Shown one piece after another: positions 25,249 to 33,757 of a stretch of DNA of 38,906 bases. The stretch spans positions 1 to 38,906 of the forward strand of contig JAKUTH010000025.1 of assembly GCA_022448085.1 (NCBI GenBank), read 5' to 3'. Source of the stretch: Pseudomonadales bacterium (lineage in GTDB: Bacteria; Pseudomonadota; Gammaproteobacteria; Pseudomonadales; Azotimanducaceae). Numbering within the stretch: the first letter of the stretch is position 1; every line of letters starts with the position of its first letter. A model generated the notes under the pieces. The model ran no database searches, was not told where the DNA came from, and worked only from the letters and a program-made list of their open reading frames with translations. A program made the position numbers and the translations under genes.

Positions 25249-26199
25249 GTGAAATCCGTGGTGTGTACTGCCATTGGCAAACCCGTAGAGATCCAGACCA
25301 GCACCGATCCGACGCCCGGACCGGCCGACGTGCTGGTGCATGTGACCGCCTGCGGTCTCAACTACGTCGATGCATTGATGTGTACCGGTGGATATCAGAT
25401 TAAACCCGAGCTCCCGTTCACACCCGGATCGGAGCTCGCTGGAACCGTCGCTGCGATTGGAGAAGACGTTGACGATTTAAAATCGGGCGATCGAGTCCTC
25501 ACACGGGGAGGGTTTGTATCCGTCGTCGTTCGCCCGCGATCTTCCATTTACCCGATTCCAAATACGTTGACCGAGGGCCAAGCAGCGACGCTGTGGCAGA
25601 GTTACTCGACCATGTTGTACGCGTATACCCGGGCCGATCTTTCAGACGGCGAAACCGTCCTGGTTCTTGGCGCATCGGGAGGCATCGGCAAAGCGGCGAT
25701 CGATCTTGCGCATTCACGCGGCGCGAGGGTCATTGCCGCTGCATCTAGTGACGATAGACTTCGAACCTGTGGCGAAGTCTTTGGCCGAATTAACTACGAC
25801 GTCGAGGACGTGAAGGTCCGCGCTCGCGAACTGACGGAAGGGAAAGGTGTCGACGTCGTGGTGGACCCAGTCGGCGGGGATCGAGCTGACGCCGCCCTAC
25901 GTTCCCTCGATAATCTGGGACGGTACCTTGTCATCGGTTTTGCCGCAGGTTCGATCCCACGACTTCCCATCAACCAGATTCTGCTTCGAAACCGAAATGT
26001 GCTTGGAATCGATTGGGGTGCCTGGAGTGGATCGCACAGCGATGATCAAGAGACTAATCTTCGTACCTTGCTAAACATGGCTGAGCGCGGGTCGATTGCG
26101 CCGCCAGAGCCTCGTACTTACTCCTTTGAAGAAGCCCAGACTGCACTCGACGATCTTATGAATCGACGAGTGATCGGCAAAGCAGTTCTAAAGCCCTAA
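25249..26199 (+). CDS. NADPH:quinone oxidoreductase-like MDR enzyme, second copy
   Basis: This 316-residue zinc-free MDR enzyme has LNYVDAL at 37-43 and the NADPH motif GASGGIG at 141-147, followed by DPVGGDRAD in the second Rossmann half. It starts at GTG 25249, two bases after the CoA-transferase stop. Proteins of this group next to CaiB transferases often reduce or oxidise the acyl-CoA side chain, but the reaction here is inference. It shares its architecture with the copy at 7219; the two differ throughout. Confidence 0.88.
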   Translation: MKSVVCTAIGKPVEIQTSTDPTPGPADVLVHVTACGLNYVDALMCTGGYQIKPELPFTPGSELAGTVAAIGEDVDDLKSGDRVLTRGGFVSVVVRPRSSIYPIPNTLTEGQAATLWQSYSTMLYAYTRADLSDGETVLVLGASGGIGKAAIDLAHSRGARVIAAASSDDRLRTCGEVFGRINYDVEDVKVRARELTEGKGVDVVVDPVGGDRADAALRSLDNLGRYLVIGFAAGSIPRLPINQILLRNRNVLGIDWGAWSGSHSDDQETNLRTLLNMAERGSIAPPEPRTYSFEEAQTALDDLMNRRVIGKAVLKP

Positions 26200-26239
26200 G
26201 CTCGCGAAGAGTCCTCCCGCCCGATTCGATTTCCGTCGA

Positions 26240-26269
26240 TTGCGAATTGATTCGCGCTCGGCCTATGCT
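26240..26269 (+). promoter_or_regulatory. Possible promoter and inverted repeat upstream of the MaoC-like gene
   Basis: TTGCGA (26240-26245) and TATGCT (26264-26269) are 18 bases apart and match sigma-70 boxes at four of six bases each. The perfect inverted repeat GCGAAT-TG-ATTCGC (26242-26255) overlaps the -35 element, where an operator would block transcription. The gene starts 26 bases downstream. Confidence 0.35.
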
Positions 26270-26295
26270 GGTAAGCCGCGCCACGAACCGGACAC

Positions 26296-27069
26296 ATGAG
26301 CACTTATACCTCGATCGCACGAAATTTTTCGGAAGAAAGCGAAAACCGAATGCACAGCGACGTTGAAGCGCAACACCACGGTTTCGACGGCGCTTTGGTT
26401 CCGGGCGTCGCGATATTTGGCCACATGAGCTACCCGCTCGTGAAACAACTCGGTGAATCCTGGCTAAACGATTACTGGACCTCAATCCGGCTGGCGAAAC
26501 CCGCCTACCACGATGATCGTCTCATCATTGAACACGAGCAGGACCGGGACCATCACAGGGTACGCTGTATTGCTCGCGACGATGTTCTTATCGCCGAGAT
26601 GGTTTCATCGCCAAGCGACGATGACGTCGATCCAATTGCGACTGCAACGCCGGGCCAGAAATCGGGTGATCGTAACGAAATAAAATGGGACGACATTCAC
26701 ATCGGCGAAGCTTTCCCAGCGTGGACTTGGACACCAGACCAGGCGGAGAACGACGCGTACGCGATGCAGGTCGACGATACATTGCCCCTTTATGCCGACG
26801 GTATTCTGCACCCCCACGCGATACTCAGCACGGCCAATCGATCATTCAGCCGTCGTTACATGCTTCCCGCGTGGCTGCATGTGGGATCGGAGGTATCGTT
26901 TCGGAGGACTCTGCACGTAGGGGACACGGTAGAAATTCGAACGGTACCCGTCGAAAAGTGGAAAAAGAAAGGCCACGAGTTCGTGGATCTTTATTTGTCC
27001 TATCTTGTTGACGGTGAGGTAGCAGTTGAAATCAAGCATACGTCCATCTACAAGATTGCGGTTAGGTAA
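26296..27069 (+). CDS. Double-hotdog MaoC-like protein (putative acyl dehydratase or thioester-binding)
   Basis: This is a 257-residue protein in which two hotdog-like halves can be read. The first half contains NRMHSDVEAQHHGFDGALVPGV and then FGHMSYPLVKQLGESWL, the pattern of hypothetical MaoC-like proteins found with acyl-CoA genes. The second half, from about residue 130 (KWDDIHIGEAFPAWTW), has the order of a second hotdog and ends SYLVDGEVAVEIKHTSIYKI. The catalytic D-x4-H of hydratase-2 enzymes is not evident, so dehydratase activity is doubtful. The gene is the last of the rightward CoA block and has its own upstream promoter-like site. Confidence 0.68.
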   Translation: MSTYTSIARNFSEESENRMHSDVEAQHHGFDGALVPGVAIFGHMSYPLVKQLGESWLNDYWTSIRLAKPAYHDDRLIIEHEQDRDHHRVRCIARDDVLIAEMVSSPSDDDVDPIATATPGQKSGDRNEIKWDDIHIGEAFPAWTWTPDQAENDAYAMQVDDTLPLYADGILHPHAILSTANRSFSRRYMLPAWLHVGSEVSFRRTLHVGDTVEIRTVPVEKWKKKGHEFVDLYLSYLVDGEVAVEIKHTSIYKIAVR

Positions 27070-27136
27070 ACAAACGTGTCGGTCGTGAGCACTGGCTATC
27101 CCCTCCAAGGAAGTCGACCACTAAGCAACCGATAAT

Positions 27137-27982
27137 CTATCCAACGTGCTGCAGCGCCCCCTGCAGCAGCTTCATCACCTCGGCGTGGATGGCTGGATCC
27201 CCGGCTGCAATAATGCGCCCCCCCTGGTTAGCATCGCCTCCCTCCCAAGTGGTAACGACACCACCAGCGCCTTCGATAATTGGGATCATTGGCTGAATGT
27301 CGCACGCTTTGAGCGATGCTTCGATACCGATATCCAGTTGGCCCATGGCAACCATCGCAAACACATAGCAATCACCTCCAAACCGGGTAAAGAGCACTTC
27401 GTTTCTTAATCGCGTGAGGCCCTCCAGTTCTGCTGCTCGGCGATAGAATTCGGGCCCCGTCGTCCCCATGACCGCGTCGGCCAAGGTCTTACACCGGCGC
27501 GTTCGGATAGTCGTTTGGTTTTTTCCATGACGATATCCCGCTTCCGTTGAAATACCCCAGAACAATTCGTCCGCGAACGGCTGATACATCGTGCCGATAA
27601 TCGGCCTCACCCCGTCAGACAACCCAAGTAGTGTGCCCCAATGCAACATCCCGGTCATAAACGCGCGCGTGCCATCAATGGGGTCAATGACCCAAGTCAA
27701 ACCGTTACCCGGTTGATCGCCATACTCTTCTCCGACAATACCGTGCGCTGGATATTGTCGAGTAATTGCATCGCGCATCACACGCTCTACTTTTTTATCA
27801 ACGTCTGTCACCGGATCAAACTCCTGACCCGTGGATTTATCGTCAACCGAAAGATCGGTTCGGAATCGCGAAAGTAATTCCTTACCAACCTGTCGTACAA
27901 GGGACTGCGCGAATCGAAGATATTCGGCGATGTCATCTGTCGACACCACGACCGCATTCGAATTTACGCGCTCTTCTTCCAT
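27137..27982 (-). CDS. hisN: Inositol monophosphatase-family phosphatase, histidinol-phosphatase (HisN)-like
   Basis: This 281-residue lithium-sensitive-type phosphatase has the metal-binding motifs DPVTDVD (56-62), GEE (84-86) and DPIDGT (100-105), and the late aspartate D228 in KACDIQPMIPIIEGAGG. The pattern around DIQ, with QPMIPIIEGAGGVVT, resembles the inositol-monophosphatase-like histidinol-phosphatases that complete histidine synthesis where HisB lacks that activity. Inositol or fructose-1,6-bisphosphatase activity is the alternative. The frame offers GTG at 27985 and ATG at 27982; neither has a clear ribosome binding site, and I use the ATG. It is divergent from the amidase operon across 119 bases. 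Confidence 0.78.
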   Translation of the reverse strand: MEEERVNSNAVVVSTDDIAEYLRFAQSLVRQVGKELLSRFRTDLSVDDKSTGQEFDPVTDVDKKVERVMRDAITRQYPAHGIVGEEYGDQPGNGLTWVIDPIDGTRAFMTGMLHWGTLLGLSDGVRPIIGTMYQPFADELFWGISTEAGYRHGKNQTTIRTRRCKTLADAVMGTTGPEFYRRAAELEGLTRLRNEVLFTRFGGDCYVFAMVAMGQLDIGIEASLKACDIQPMIPIIEGAGGVVTTWEGGDANQGGRIIAAGDPAIHAEVMKLLQGALQHVG

Positions 27983-28101
27983 CACGCGATTATTTCACAG
28001 CCGCTCCGACATACGCCAAGCATGAAGCTCGTTAGCGGACTGCGATCCTTGATTAAATGTTACCCGCCGGTCACAGTCGAACGTTCCAATAGGGGATTCC
28101 A

Positions 28102-29553
28102 ATGTCCGAACTAGCGTTCCTTTCTGCTACTCAGTTGGCGGCTAAAATCAGGTCGCGGGAAATTTCCAGTGAAGAGTTACTTCGCCTTTATTTCGAGCGT
28201 ATCGACCGCTACAACGGCGAGTTGAATGCCATCGTGGTCCAACGTCGCGACGAAGCTGTCGCGTTGGCCAAAAAAGCAGACCAAGAGGCCGCTAAAGGCA
28301 CTGATCAACTAGGTGCCCTTCATGGCGTCCCCATGACGGTCAAAGAATCTTATGGCGTAGCCGGAACTCCGTCGACGTGGGGCATCCCCGAAATGAAGGA
28401 CAACGTTGTGGAAACCGACGCTCTCCCTATACAACGGCTGAGAGCGGCAGGTGCCATTATTTTTGGAAAAACGAACGTACCTATCCGACTCGCCGATTTT
28501 CAGAGCTACAACGAGATCTATGGCATAACGAACAATCCGTGGGACAGAACTCGGGGCCCCGGTGGCTCATCGGGTGGATCCGCCGCTGCGCTGGCTGCCG
28601 GCCTGACGGGACTCGAGACCGGTTCAGATATTGGTGGATCGATACGAAATCCCGCCCATTTCTGCGGGGTCTTTGGCCACAAACCGACATGGGGGCTCCT
28701 GCCACCTCGAGGTCATGCAATGCCAGGTGTGTTGAGCCCTTCCGATATCTCCGTCATCGGGCCACTTGCGCGTTCCGCCTCCGACCTGAAAACGGCCGTC
28801 CTAACGATGGCGGGCCCAGACGAGATCGCGGCGCGGGGCCAATCACTCAATCTGCCGCAACTCGAAAAACAACCGAGATCCATGAAGATCGCCGTTTGGC
28901 GCGACGATGAAATAGCGCCGGTCGCGAAGGAGGTGTCCGAACGCGTTGACCTTATCGCGCATACACTCGCCGACCTAGGCGCCAAGATCGATTTCGACGC
29001 ACGTCCCGGTTTTACCGCACAACATTCTGACTTCGTCTATCGCAACCTACTGCAGGCCACCATGTCGGCGCGTCTTTCCGAAGAACATTACGAACACGCG
29101 TTAGATGGTGTTGCCACCCTTGATCCTGACGACAAGAGTATCGAGGCGAGCATGCGGCGATCTCAAGTAGCGCGCTTTCGAGAATGGAACGCATTTAACG
29201 AACAACGAACGCACCTGCGTTGGGCATGGCACGAGTTTTTTAAGGATTACGACATACTTCTTACGCCAGTGATGGCGACCGCGGCGTTTCCTCACGACCA
29301 CCGACCTATGCGGGAGCGAAAAATCCTGGTCGATAACTCACCGCAAGATTACGGCACCCAGGTATTTTGGTCCGGTCTTACGTGCGCCTCTTACCTTCCG
29401 TCGACCGTTATTCCAACCGGACTCAACGACCAAGGCCTACCGATCGGTATTCAAATTGCCGGACCAGAATATGGTGATCTCATCACGATCGGGGTGGCAG
29501 AACTGCTCGAAAAAGAAGGCTTTACTTTCACCCCGGCTCCTGACTTTTTGTGA
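28102..29553 (+). CDS. Amidase (amidase-signature family)
   Basis: This 483-residue hydrolase has an intact Ser-cisSer-Lys triad: K81 (TVKES), cis-S156 in GPGGSSGGSAAALAAG, and nucleophile S180 in GSDIGGSIRNP. It hydrolyses an amide or ester bond; the substrate is unknown. The ATG at 28102 follows AGGGGA. Its stop overlaps the GTG of mvaD by four bases, so it heads the mevalonate operon and is translationally coupled to it, an unusual association. The C terminus (IQIAGPEYGDLITIGVAELLEKE) is complete. A second, different amidase lies at the right end of the window. Confidence 0.92.
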   Translation: MSELAFLSATQLAAKIRSREISSEELLRLYFERIDRYNGELNAIVVQRRDEAVALAKKADQEAAKGTDQLGALHGVPMTVKESYGVAGTPSTWGIPEMKDNVVETDALPIQRLRAAGAIIFGKTNVPIRLADFQSYNEIYGITNNPWDRTRGPGGSSGGSAAALAAGLTGLETGSDIGGSIRNPAHFCGVFGHKPTWGLLPPRGHAMPGVLSPSDISVIGPLARSASDLKTAVLTMAGPDEIAARGQSLNLPQLEKQPRSMKIAVWRDDEIAPVAKEVSERVDLIAHTLADLGAKIDFDARPGFTAQHSDFVYRNLLQATMSARLSEEHYEHALDGVATLDPDDKSIEASMRRSQVARFREWNAFNEQRTHLRWAWHEFFKDYDILLTPVMATAAFPHDHRPMRERKILVDNSPQDYGTQVFWSGLTCASYLPSTVIPTGLNDQGLPIGIQIAGPEYGDLITIGVAELLEKEGFTFTPAPDFL

Positions 29554-30503
29554 ACCAAGCTACGGCGTTAGCGCATCCGAACATTGCCCTGGTCAAATAT
29601 TGGGGAAAGCGAGCTAGCGAAAACAATATCCCCGCAACACCATCACTATCGATCACGCTTGACACCCTAGTCACGCGAACATCGGTACGGGAGTCCGAAC
29701 AAGACCAAATCGAGATCAACGGCAGCGTGGTGTCGGATACTAAAATTGAAGATTTCCTCGTCCGATTACGCGCCGCCTATTCACTGCCTCCGCTCGCGAT
29801 TGAGTCGTCCAGCAACTTCCCCACCAGCGCCGGTTTAGCGTCCTCCGCTTCAGGCTTCGCGGGCCTTCTGACCGCTATCGACACTGCGTTTGGACTCGAC
29901 ATGAACGCGTCCGAGCGCTCGATATGGGCCCGGAGAGGCTCGGGATCCGCCGCTCGGTCTATCTTCGGCGGTTTCGCCAGCCTAGAAGAAGAAAACGGTC
30001 ATTGGTGTGCGCGTGGCGTGTTACCGAGGGAGGCCTGGCCTTTGAAGGTCGTCATTGCCATCACATCTGAAACGGCAAAATCCGTCGGATCCACCGCGGG
30101 TATGGAACGTTCCGAAAAGACTTCCCCGTATTACGGTGCTTGGACCGAGTCGACCAGGTTGGATCATGCCGCGGGGCTATCAGCGGTTTCCCGACAGGAC
30201 TTTTCGCGGCTCGGAAGCATCGCGGAATCCAGTTGTCTAAAAATGCACGCACTGATGTTGTCGTCGCAACCACCTCTCTTCTATTGGAATGGGGCGACGG
30301 TTGAGACTATCGCCGCGGTGCGCGAACTGCAGGGCGGAGGGGTACGCGTATTCTTTACGGTCGATGCCGGACCACAGGTTAAAGCCATATGCCAAGAAAA
30401 CGCCGCGAGCGTCGTCGCTGAGCGGCTAGCGAGTGTACCTGGCGTACTGAGGACTCTGGTTTGTGGACTCGGGCCCGGCGCATATGTCGATCAACCAGGT
30501 TGA
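29550..30503 (+). CDS. mvaD: Diphosphomevalonate decarboxylase
   Basis: This enzyme converts mevalonate 5-diphosphate to isopentenyl diphosphate with ATP, releasing CO2 and phosphate. The 317 residues contain all family hallmarks: AHPNIALVKYWGKR (8-21), SLSITLDTL, FPTSAGLASSASGF (90-103), the substrate-binding RRGSGSAARS (128-137) and the catalytic aspartate D272 in VDAGP. The GTG at 29550 lies in the amidase stop and has no ribosome binding site of its own. The 3' end overlaps the next kinase gene by 20 or 41 bases depending on its start. Identification is firm; this is not one of the archaeal phosphomevalonate decarboxylases. Confidence 0.95.
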   Translation: MNQATALAHPNIALVKYWGKRASENNIPATPSLSITLDTLVTRTSVRESEQDQIEINGSVVSDTKIEDFLVRLRAAYSLPPLAIESSSNFPTSAGLASSASGFAGLLTAIDTAFGLDMNASERSIWARRGSGSAARSIFGGFASLEEENGHWCARGVLPREAWPLKVVIAITSETAKSVGSTAGMERSEKTSPYYGAWTESTRLDHAAGLSAVSRQDFSRLGSIAESSCLKMHALMLSSQPPLFYWNGATVETIAAVRELQGGGVRVFFTVDAGPQVKAICQENAASVVAERLASVPGVLRTLVCGLGPGAYVDQPG

Positions 30504-31455
30504 ATCCAGTGCCCCGGGCAAGCTCGTTTTGTCCGGCGAATACGCCGTGCTGGCCGGCGCGAAGGCTCTCGTCGCTGCCGTGGATCGACGAGTCGTATGT
30601 TTGGTGCAAAGACGGAACGAAGGCGACTGGTCGTTTAAGAGCATGGGCTACTTTTTCGAGTCCTCCCACACCGTTGACGAGCTCTTCGGCAACTTGCCCG
30701 ACGGAGACCCCGCTCGTTTCATCGCGCACCTGTCGACACCCACGGGCCTACCTCGCCACGCAGCGGTGACTATCGACTCGTCGCCGTTCTACCTCCGTAA
30801 ACAAAAACTCGGGATCGGATCGAGCGCTGCTGTGATAGTTGCACTAGGCCATGCTCTTGCCGCGCTCGACGGAGGTGAAATGGATATGGAGCGACTGCAA
30901 CAGGCCCATCGTACCTTTCAGCGCGGCGTTGGTAGCGGTCTGGACGTTGCTGCCGCATATCGTGGCGGCGTTATCCTGTATCAGAATAACCAAGCCGAAA
31001 CACATGGCCTCGACCCAAACGTGCACTGCGGCTTCGTTTTTGCGGGGGAGAGCACTCAAACGCCTCGCATGATCGCTCGGTTTAACGAATGGCGTGGCGA
31101 AACGACCCCGGCCAGTTTGGCCGAGCTGGTCTCCGCGGCCAACGGAGTTGTGGAGGCGTCCCTGAACGCGAATGCCTTCATGTCCTGCATGAAAGACTAC
31201 ATCGGCGCACTAGTGCGGTTGGACCAAGATGCGCAAATCGGTATTTTCGGCCCCGGTCACAAAGCTGCAATGGGTCTTGCCGAAAGGCACGGCGTACTCT
31301 ATAAACCCTGCGGGGCTGGGGGCGGCGATATGGGCGTTGCCTTTGCCACCGAGGACGGAGCGTTGGTGAGGTTTAAACGCGACCTCGAAGAACAGGGTCT
31401 AAACGTAGTACAGCTGGAGATAGCATTCGATGGCGTCCAAGTCCGAACAGGATAG
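30463..31455 (+). CDS. mvaK2: Phosphomevalonate kinase
   Basis: This GHMP-superfamily kinase phosphorylates mevalonate 5-phosphate to the diphosphate. It has the N-terminal SSAPGKLVLSGEYAVLAG (15-32), the phosphate loop KLGIGSSAA (115-123), the catalytic-region GSGLDVAAAYRGG with D161, and the third motif KPCGAGGGD (281-289). KLVLSGEYAVLAG and the GSGLDVA motif separate it from mevalonate kinase, which has GKIILLGEHAVVYG, present in the next gene. I use GTG 30463 because GAGGA lies nine bases upstream; ATG 30484 gives a family-typical shorter N terminus and is equally possible. It overlaps both neighbours and ends 26 bases into the following fusion gene. Confidence 0.9.
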   Translation: MDSGPAHMSINQVESSAPGKLVLSGEYAVLAGAKALVAAVDRRVVCLVQRRNEGDWSFKSMGYFFESSHTVDELFGNLPDGDPARFIAHLSTPTGLPRHAAVTIDSSPFYLRKQKLGIGSSAAVIVALGHALAALDGGEMDMERLQQAHRTFQRGVGSGLDVAAAYRGGVILYQNNQAETHGLDPNVHCGFVFAGESTQTPRMIARFNEWRGETTPASLAELVSAANGVVEASLNANAFMSCMKDYIGALVRLDQDAQIGIFGPGHKAAMGLAERHGVLYKPCGAGGGDMGVAFATEDGALVRFKRDLEEQGLNVVQLEIAFDGVQVRTG

Positions 31456-33676
31456 TAGCTCCAGAATCCCCAATTTCTTCAAACTCGACGTTAAGGAACG
31501 CGTTCGCGCCTTGCATCAACGGGGGCTTATCACCGATAACGATCTCCGGGCTCTCGAAACCAGCGATCACACACTAAAGCTCCATATCGCCGACAAGATG
31601 ATCGAGAACGTAATTGGCGTACTCGGATTGCCCGTGGGCCTTGGGCTCAATTTCTTGGTCAATGGCAAGGACTACGTTGTACCGTTGTCCGTAGAGGAAC
31701 CGTCAATCGTCGCTGGACTTTCGGCTGCTGCTCGCACGGCTCGACTATCCGGTGGATTTGAAGCGAGCACGACCGACCCAATCCTTATCGGCCAGGTTCA
31801 AGTTGTAAACCTCGACGACCCCGAAAGACGAAAGCAAGAACTTCTCGACCGTTCGGAAGAAATTCTCAACTTGGCAAACAGCTTGCACCCAAAAATGCTA
31901 GGACGCGGCGGCGGAGCCAAAGACATCGAAGTATTTTTGCACCAAGCTCCAGAAGACGGCCAACAGATGCTAGTCCTGCACTTATTGGTCGATACACGAG
32001 ACGCCATGGGTGCCAACGTTGTTAACGGTATGTGCGAAGGAGTCGCGTCCCTCATCGAAACGATTTCAGGTGGAAAAGTCTTTCTCCGCATACTCTCCAA
32101 CTTGACTGATCGGGCGCTGGTTCGTGTCCGCGCGCGAATTCCCATCCAAAATCTTGAGGTCAAAGGGTTTTCTGGGGATCAGGTTCGAGACGGGATCATA
32201 CTCGCCAACGATCTAGCCCGAGTCGATCCGTACCGGGCCACCACGCACAATAAAGGCATTATGAACGGAGTCGATGCCGTCGCAATCGCCACAGGTAACG
32301 ATTTCCGAGCAATCGAGGCCGCCGCTCACGCCTATGCGGCTCGCGATGGCCAGTACCGTGCTTTGACTCGTTGGTACCGCAGCGATGCAGGTGATCTTGT
32401 CGGCGAAATCGAAATGCCCATGAAAGTTGGGACGGTAGGCGGATCCTTAGAAACCAACCCCACCGTACGAATCAACCATCGGTTGCTGGGATCACCCAAC
32501 GCAGCCGAACTCGCCAGCGTCATGGGCTCGGTAGGACTGGCCCAAAATTATGCCGCACTTCGAGCACTGACCACATCAGGTATCCAACAAAACCACATGA
32601 CGTTACACGCTCGCAGTGTCGCGTCGACAGCCCAGGTTCCCGAAGAACACTTTGATACCGTGGTCGACGCGCTCATTGAAAGCGGCGACATCAAAGTATG
32701 GAACGCGCAGGAAATCCTTAAGCGAGTGCAAAACAACACCGCCGTTGCTCAAGGCCCCGAGCCCCGAAGTTACGCTAGTGGAAAAATCATCCTGCTCGGC
32801 GAACACGCGGTTGTGTACGGTCGACCCGCCCTCGCGGCACCCATTCCTCTTGCAGTCGAGGCGCGCGTAGTCGATTCGGCGGATACCGTTCTCTTAATTC
32901 CTCGTTGGGGCATCGAGCAGCGCGTTCCACCGATGTCGGAAAATCCACAAGGAGTCACCGGAGTCCTGGCGCTACTGTTAGAGCGATTGGATTTGGCATC
33001 TCGATCACTCACTATCGAAGCCTTTCCCAACGTGCCGCGCGCCATGGGCCTCGGTGGGTCGTCTGCCCTCGCTGTCGCAGTGATAAGAGCGCTTTCAAAT
33101 CATTTCAAACTTGATCTCAGCGATGAACGCGTCAACGAACTTGCGTTCGAATGCGAACGAGCGGTACACGGCACGCCGTCCGGAGTCGACAATACCATTG
33201 CTACCTACGGATCCACCCTACTGTTCGAAAACAAAGGAGCTCCATCGTTCCAAGAAGTACATCCTGCACGGAGCGTTTCGATCGCGATCGGTATTTCGGG
33301 TAAAGAAAGTTTGACCGCAACGACCGTCGCGCGAGTACGGCGAGCGTGGGAGCGCCAACCCCAGCGCTACGAGCGTATTTTCGATCAGATTGGTGATTTG
33401 ACCCGCGCTGGTACCGAGGCGCTGCAAGATGGGGCTTATCAGGAGCTTGGCGAACTGATGAACCTCTGCCACGGCTACCTGAATGCACTTCAAGTATCGA
33501 CACCAGAACTTGAAGAACTCATACACATCGCGCGAAGGTGCGGCGCGGTCGGTGCCAAACTCACGGGCGGCGGAGGCGGCGGAAGCGTTATCGCTCTGTG
33601 TCCCGATGGCGCGGACGACGTCGTCGAGGCGATGCAAAATTCTGGCTTCGAAGCACTCGCTTTCGATCTGGCCTAA
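31430..33676 (+). CDS. HMG-CoA reductase (class II) fused to mevalonate kinase
   Basis: One uninterrupted 748-residue frame carries two complete enzymes of the mevalonate pathway. Residues 15-433 are a class II HMG-CoA reductase: EEPS with the glutamate at 89-90, DAMGANVVNG (191-200), HNKG with K275, TGND with D291, and QNHMTLHAR with the catalytic H389, followed by a full C-terminal flap helix region. Residues 448-748 are a GHMP mevalonate kinase: SGKIILLGEHAVVYG (450-464), MGLGGSSALA (539-548), SGVDNT with D587, and KLTGGGGGGS (710-719). A linker of about 14 residues joins them. The ATG at 31430 has GGAG ten bases upstream and overlaps the previous gene by 26 bases. The protein would turn HMG-CoA into mevalonate 5-phosphate in one chain. 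No domain is broken. Confidence 0.94.
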   Translation: MASKSEQDSSSRIPNFFKLDVKERVRALHQRGLITDNDLRALETSDHTLKLHIADKMIENVIGVLGLPVGLGLNFLVNGKDYVVPLSVEEPSIVAGLSAAARTARLSGGFEASTTDPILIGQVQVVNLDDPERRKQELLDRSEEILNLANSLHPKMLGRGGGAKDIEVFLHQAPEDGQQMLVLHLLVDTRDAMGANVVNGMCEGVASLIETISGGKVFLRILSNLTDRALVRVRARIPIQNLEVKGFSGDQVRDGIILANDLARVDPYRATTHNKGIMNGVDAVAIATGNDFRAIEAAAHAYAARDGQYRALTRWYRSDAGDLVGEIEMPMKVGTVGGSLETNPTVRINHRLLGSPNAAELASVMGSVGLAQNYAALRALTTSGIQQNHMTLHARSVASTAQVPEEHFDTVVDALIESGDIKVWNAQEILKRVQNNTAVAQGPEPRSYASGKIILLGEHAVVYGRPALAAPIPLAVEARVVDSADTVLLIPRWGIEQRVPPMSENPQGVTGVLALLLERLDLASRSLTIEAFPNVPRAMGLGGSSALAVAVIRALSNHFKLDLSDERVNELAFECERAVHGTPSGVDNTIATYGSTLLFENKGAPSFQEVHPARSVSIAIGISGKESLTATTVARVRRAWERQPQRYERIFDQIGDLTRAGTEALQDGAYQELGELMNLCHGYLNALQVSTPELEELIHIARRCGAVGAKLTGGGGGGSVIALCPDGADDVVEAMQNSGFEALAFDLA

Positions 33677-33757
33677 CTCTACCGTCCGCTTGCCAAGCAA
33701 TATCAGGCAGGGTCAAACTCAACCGCTCTTTTTCCATGTGTCCTTGAGGAAATCGTT

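Noticed and set aside
27148-27170. GC-rich inverted repeat GCTGCAG-N-CTGCAGC as a terminator
   Set aside because: It lies inside the 3' coding end of the phosphatase gene, encodes LLQGALQ, and has no T-run after it.
33685-33705. GCTTG-C-CAAGC palindrome after the fusion gene as a terminator
   Set aside because: The arms are only five bases and there is no adjacent T-run; the downstream dehydrogenase may be read from the same transcript.
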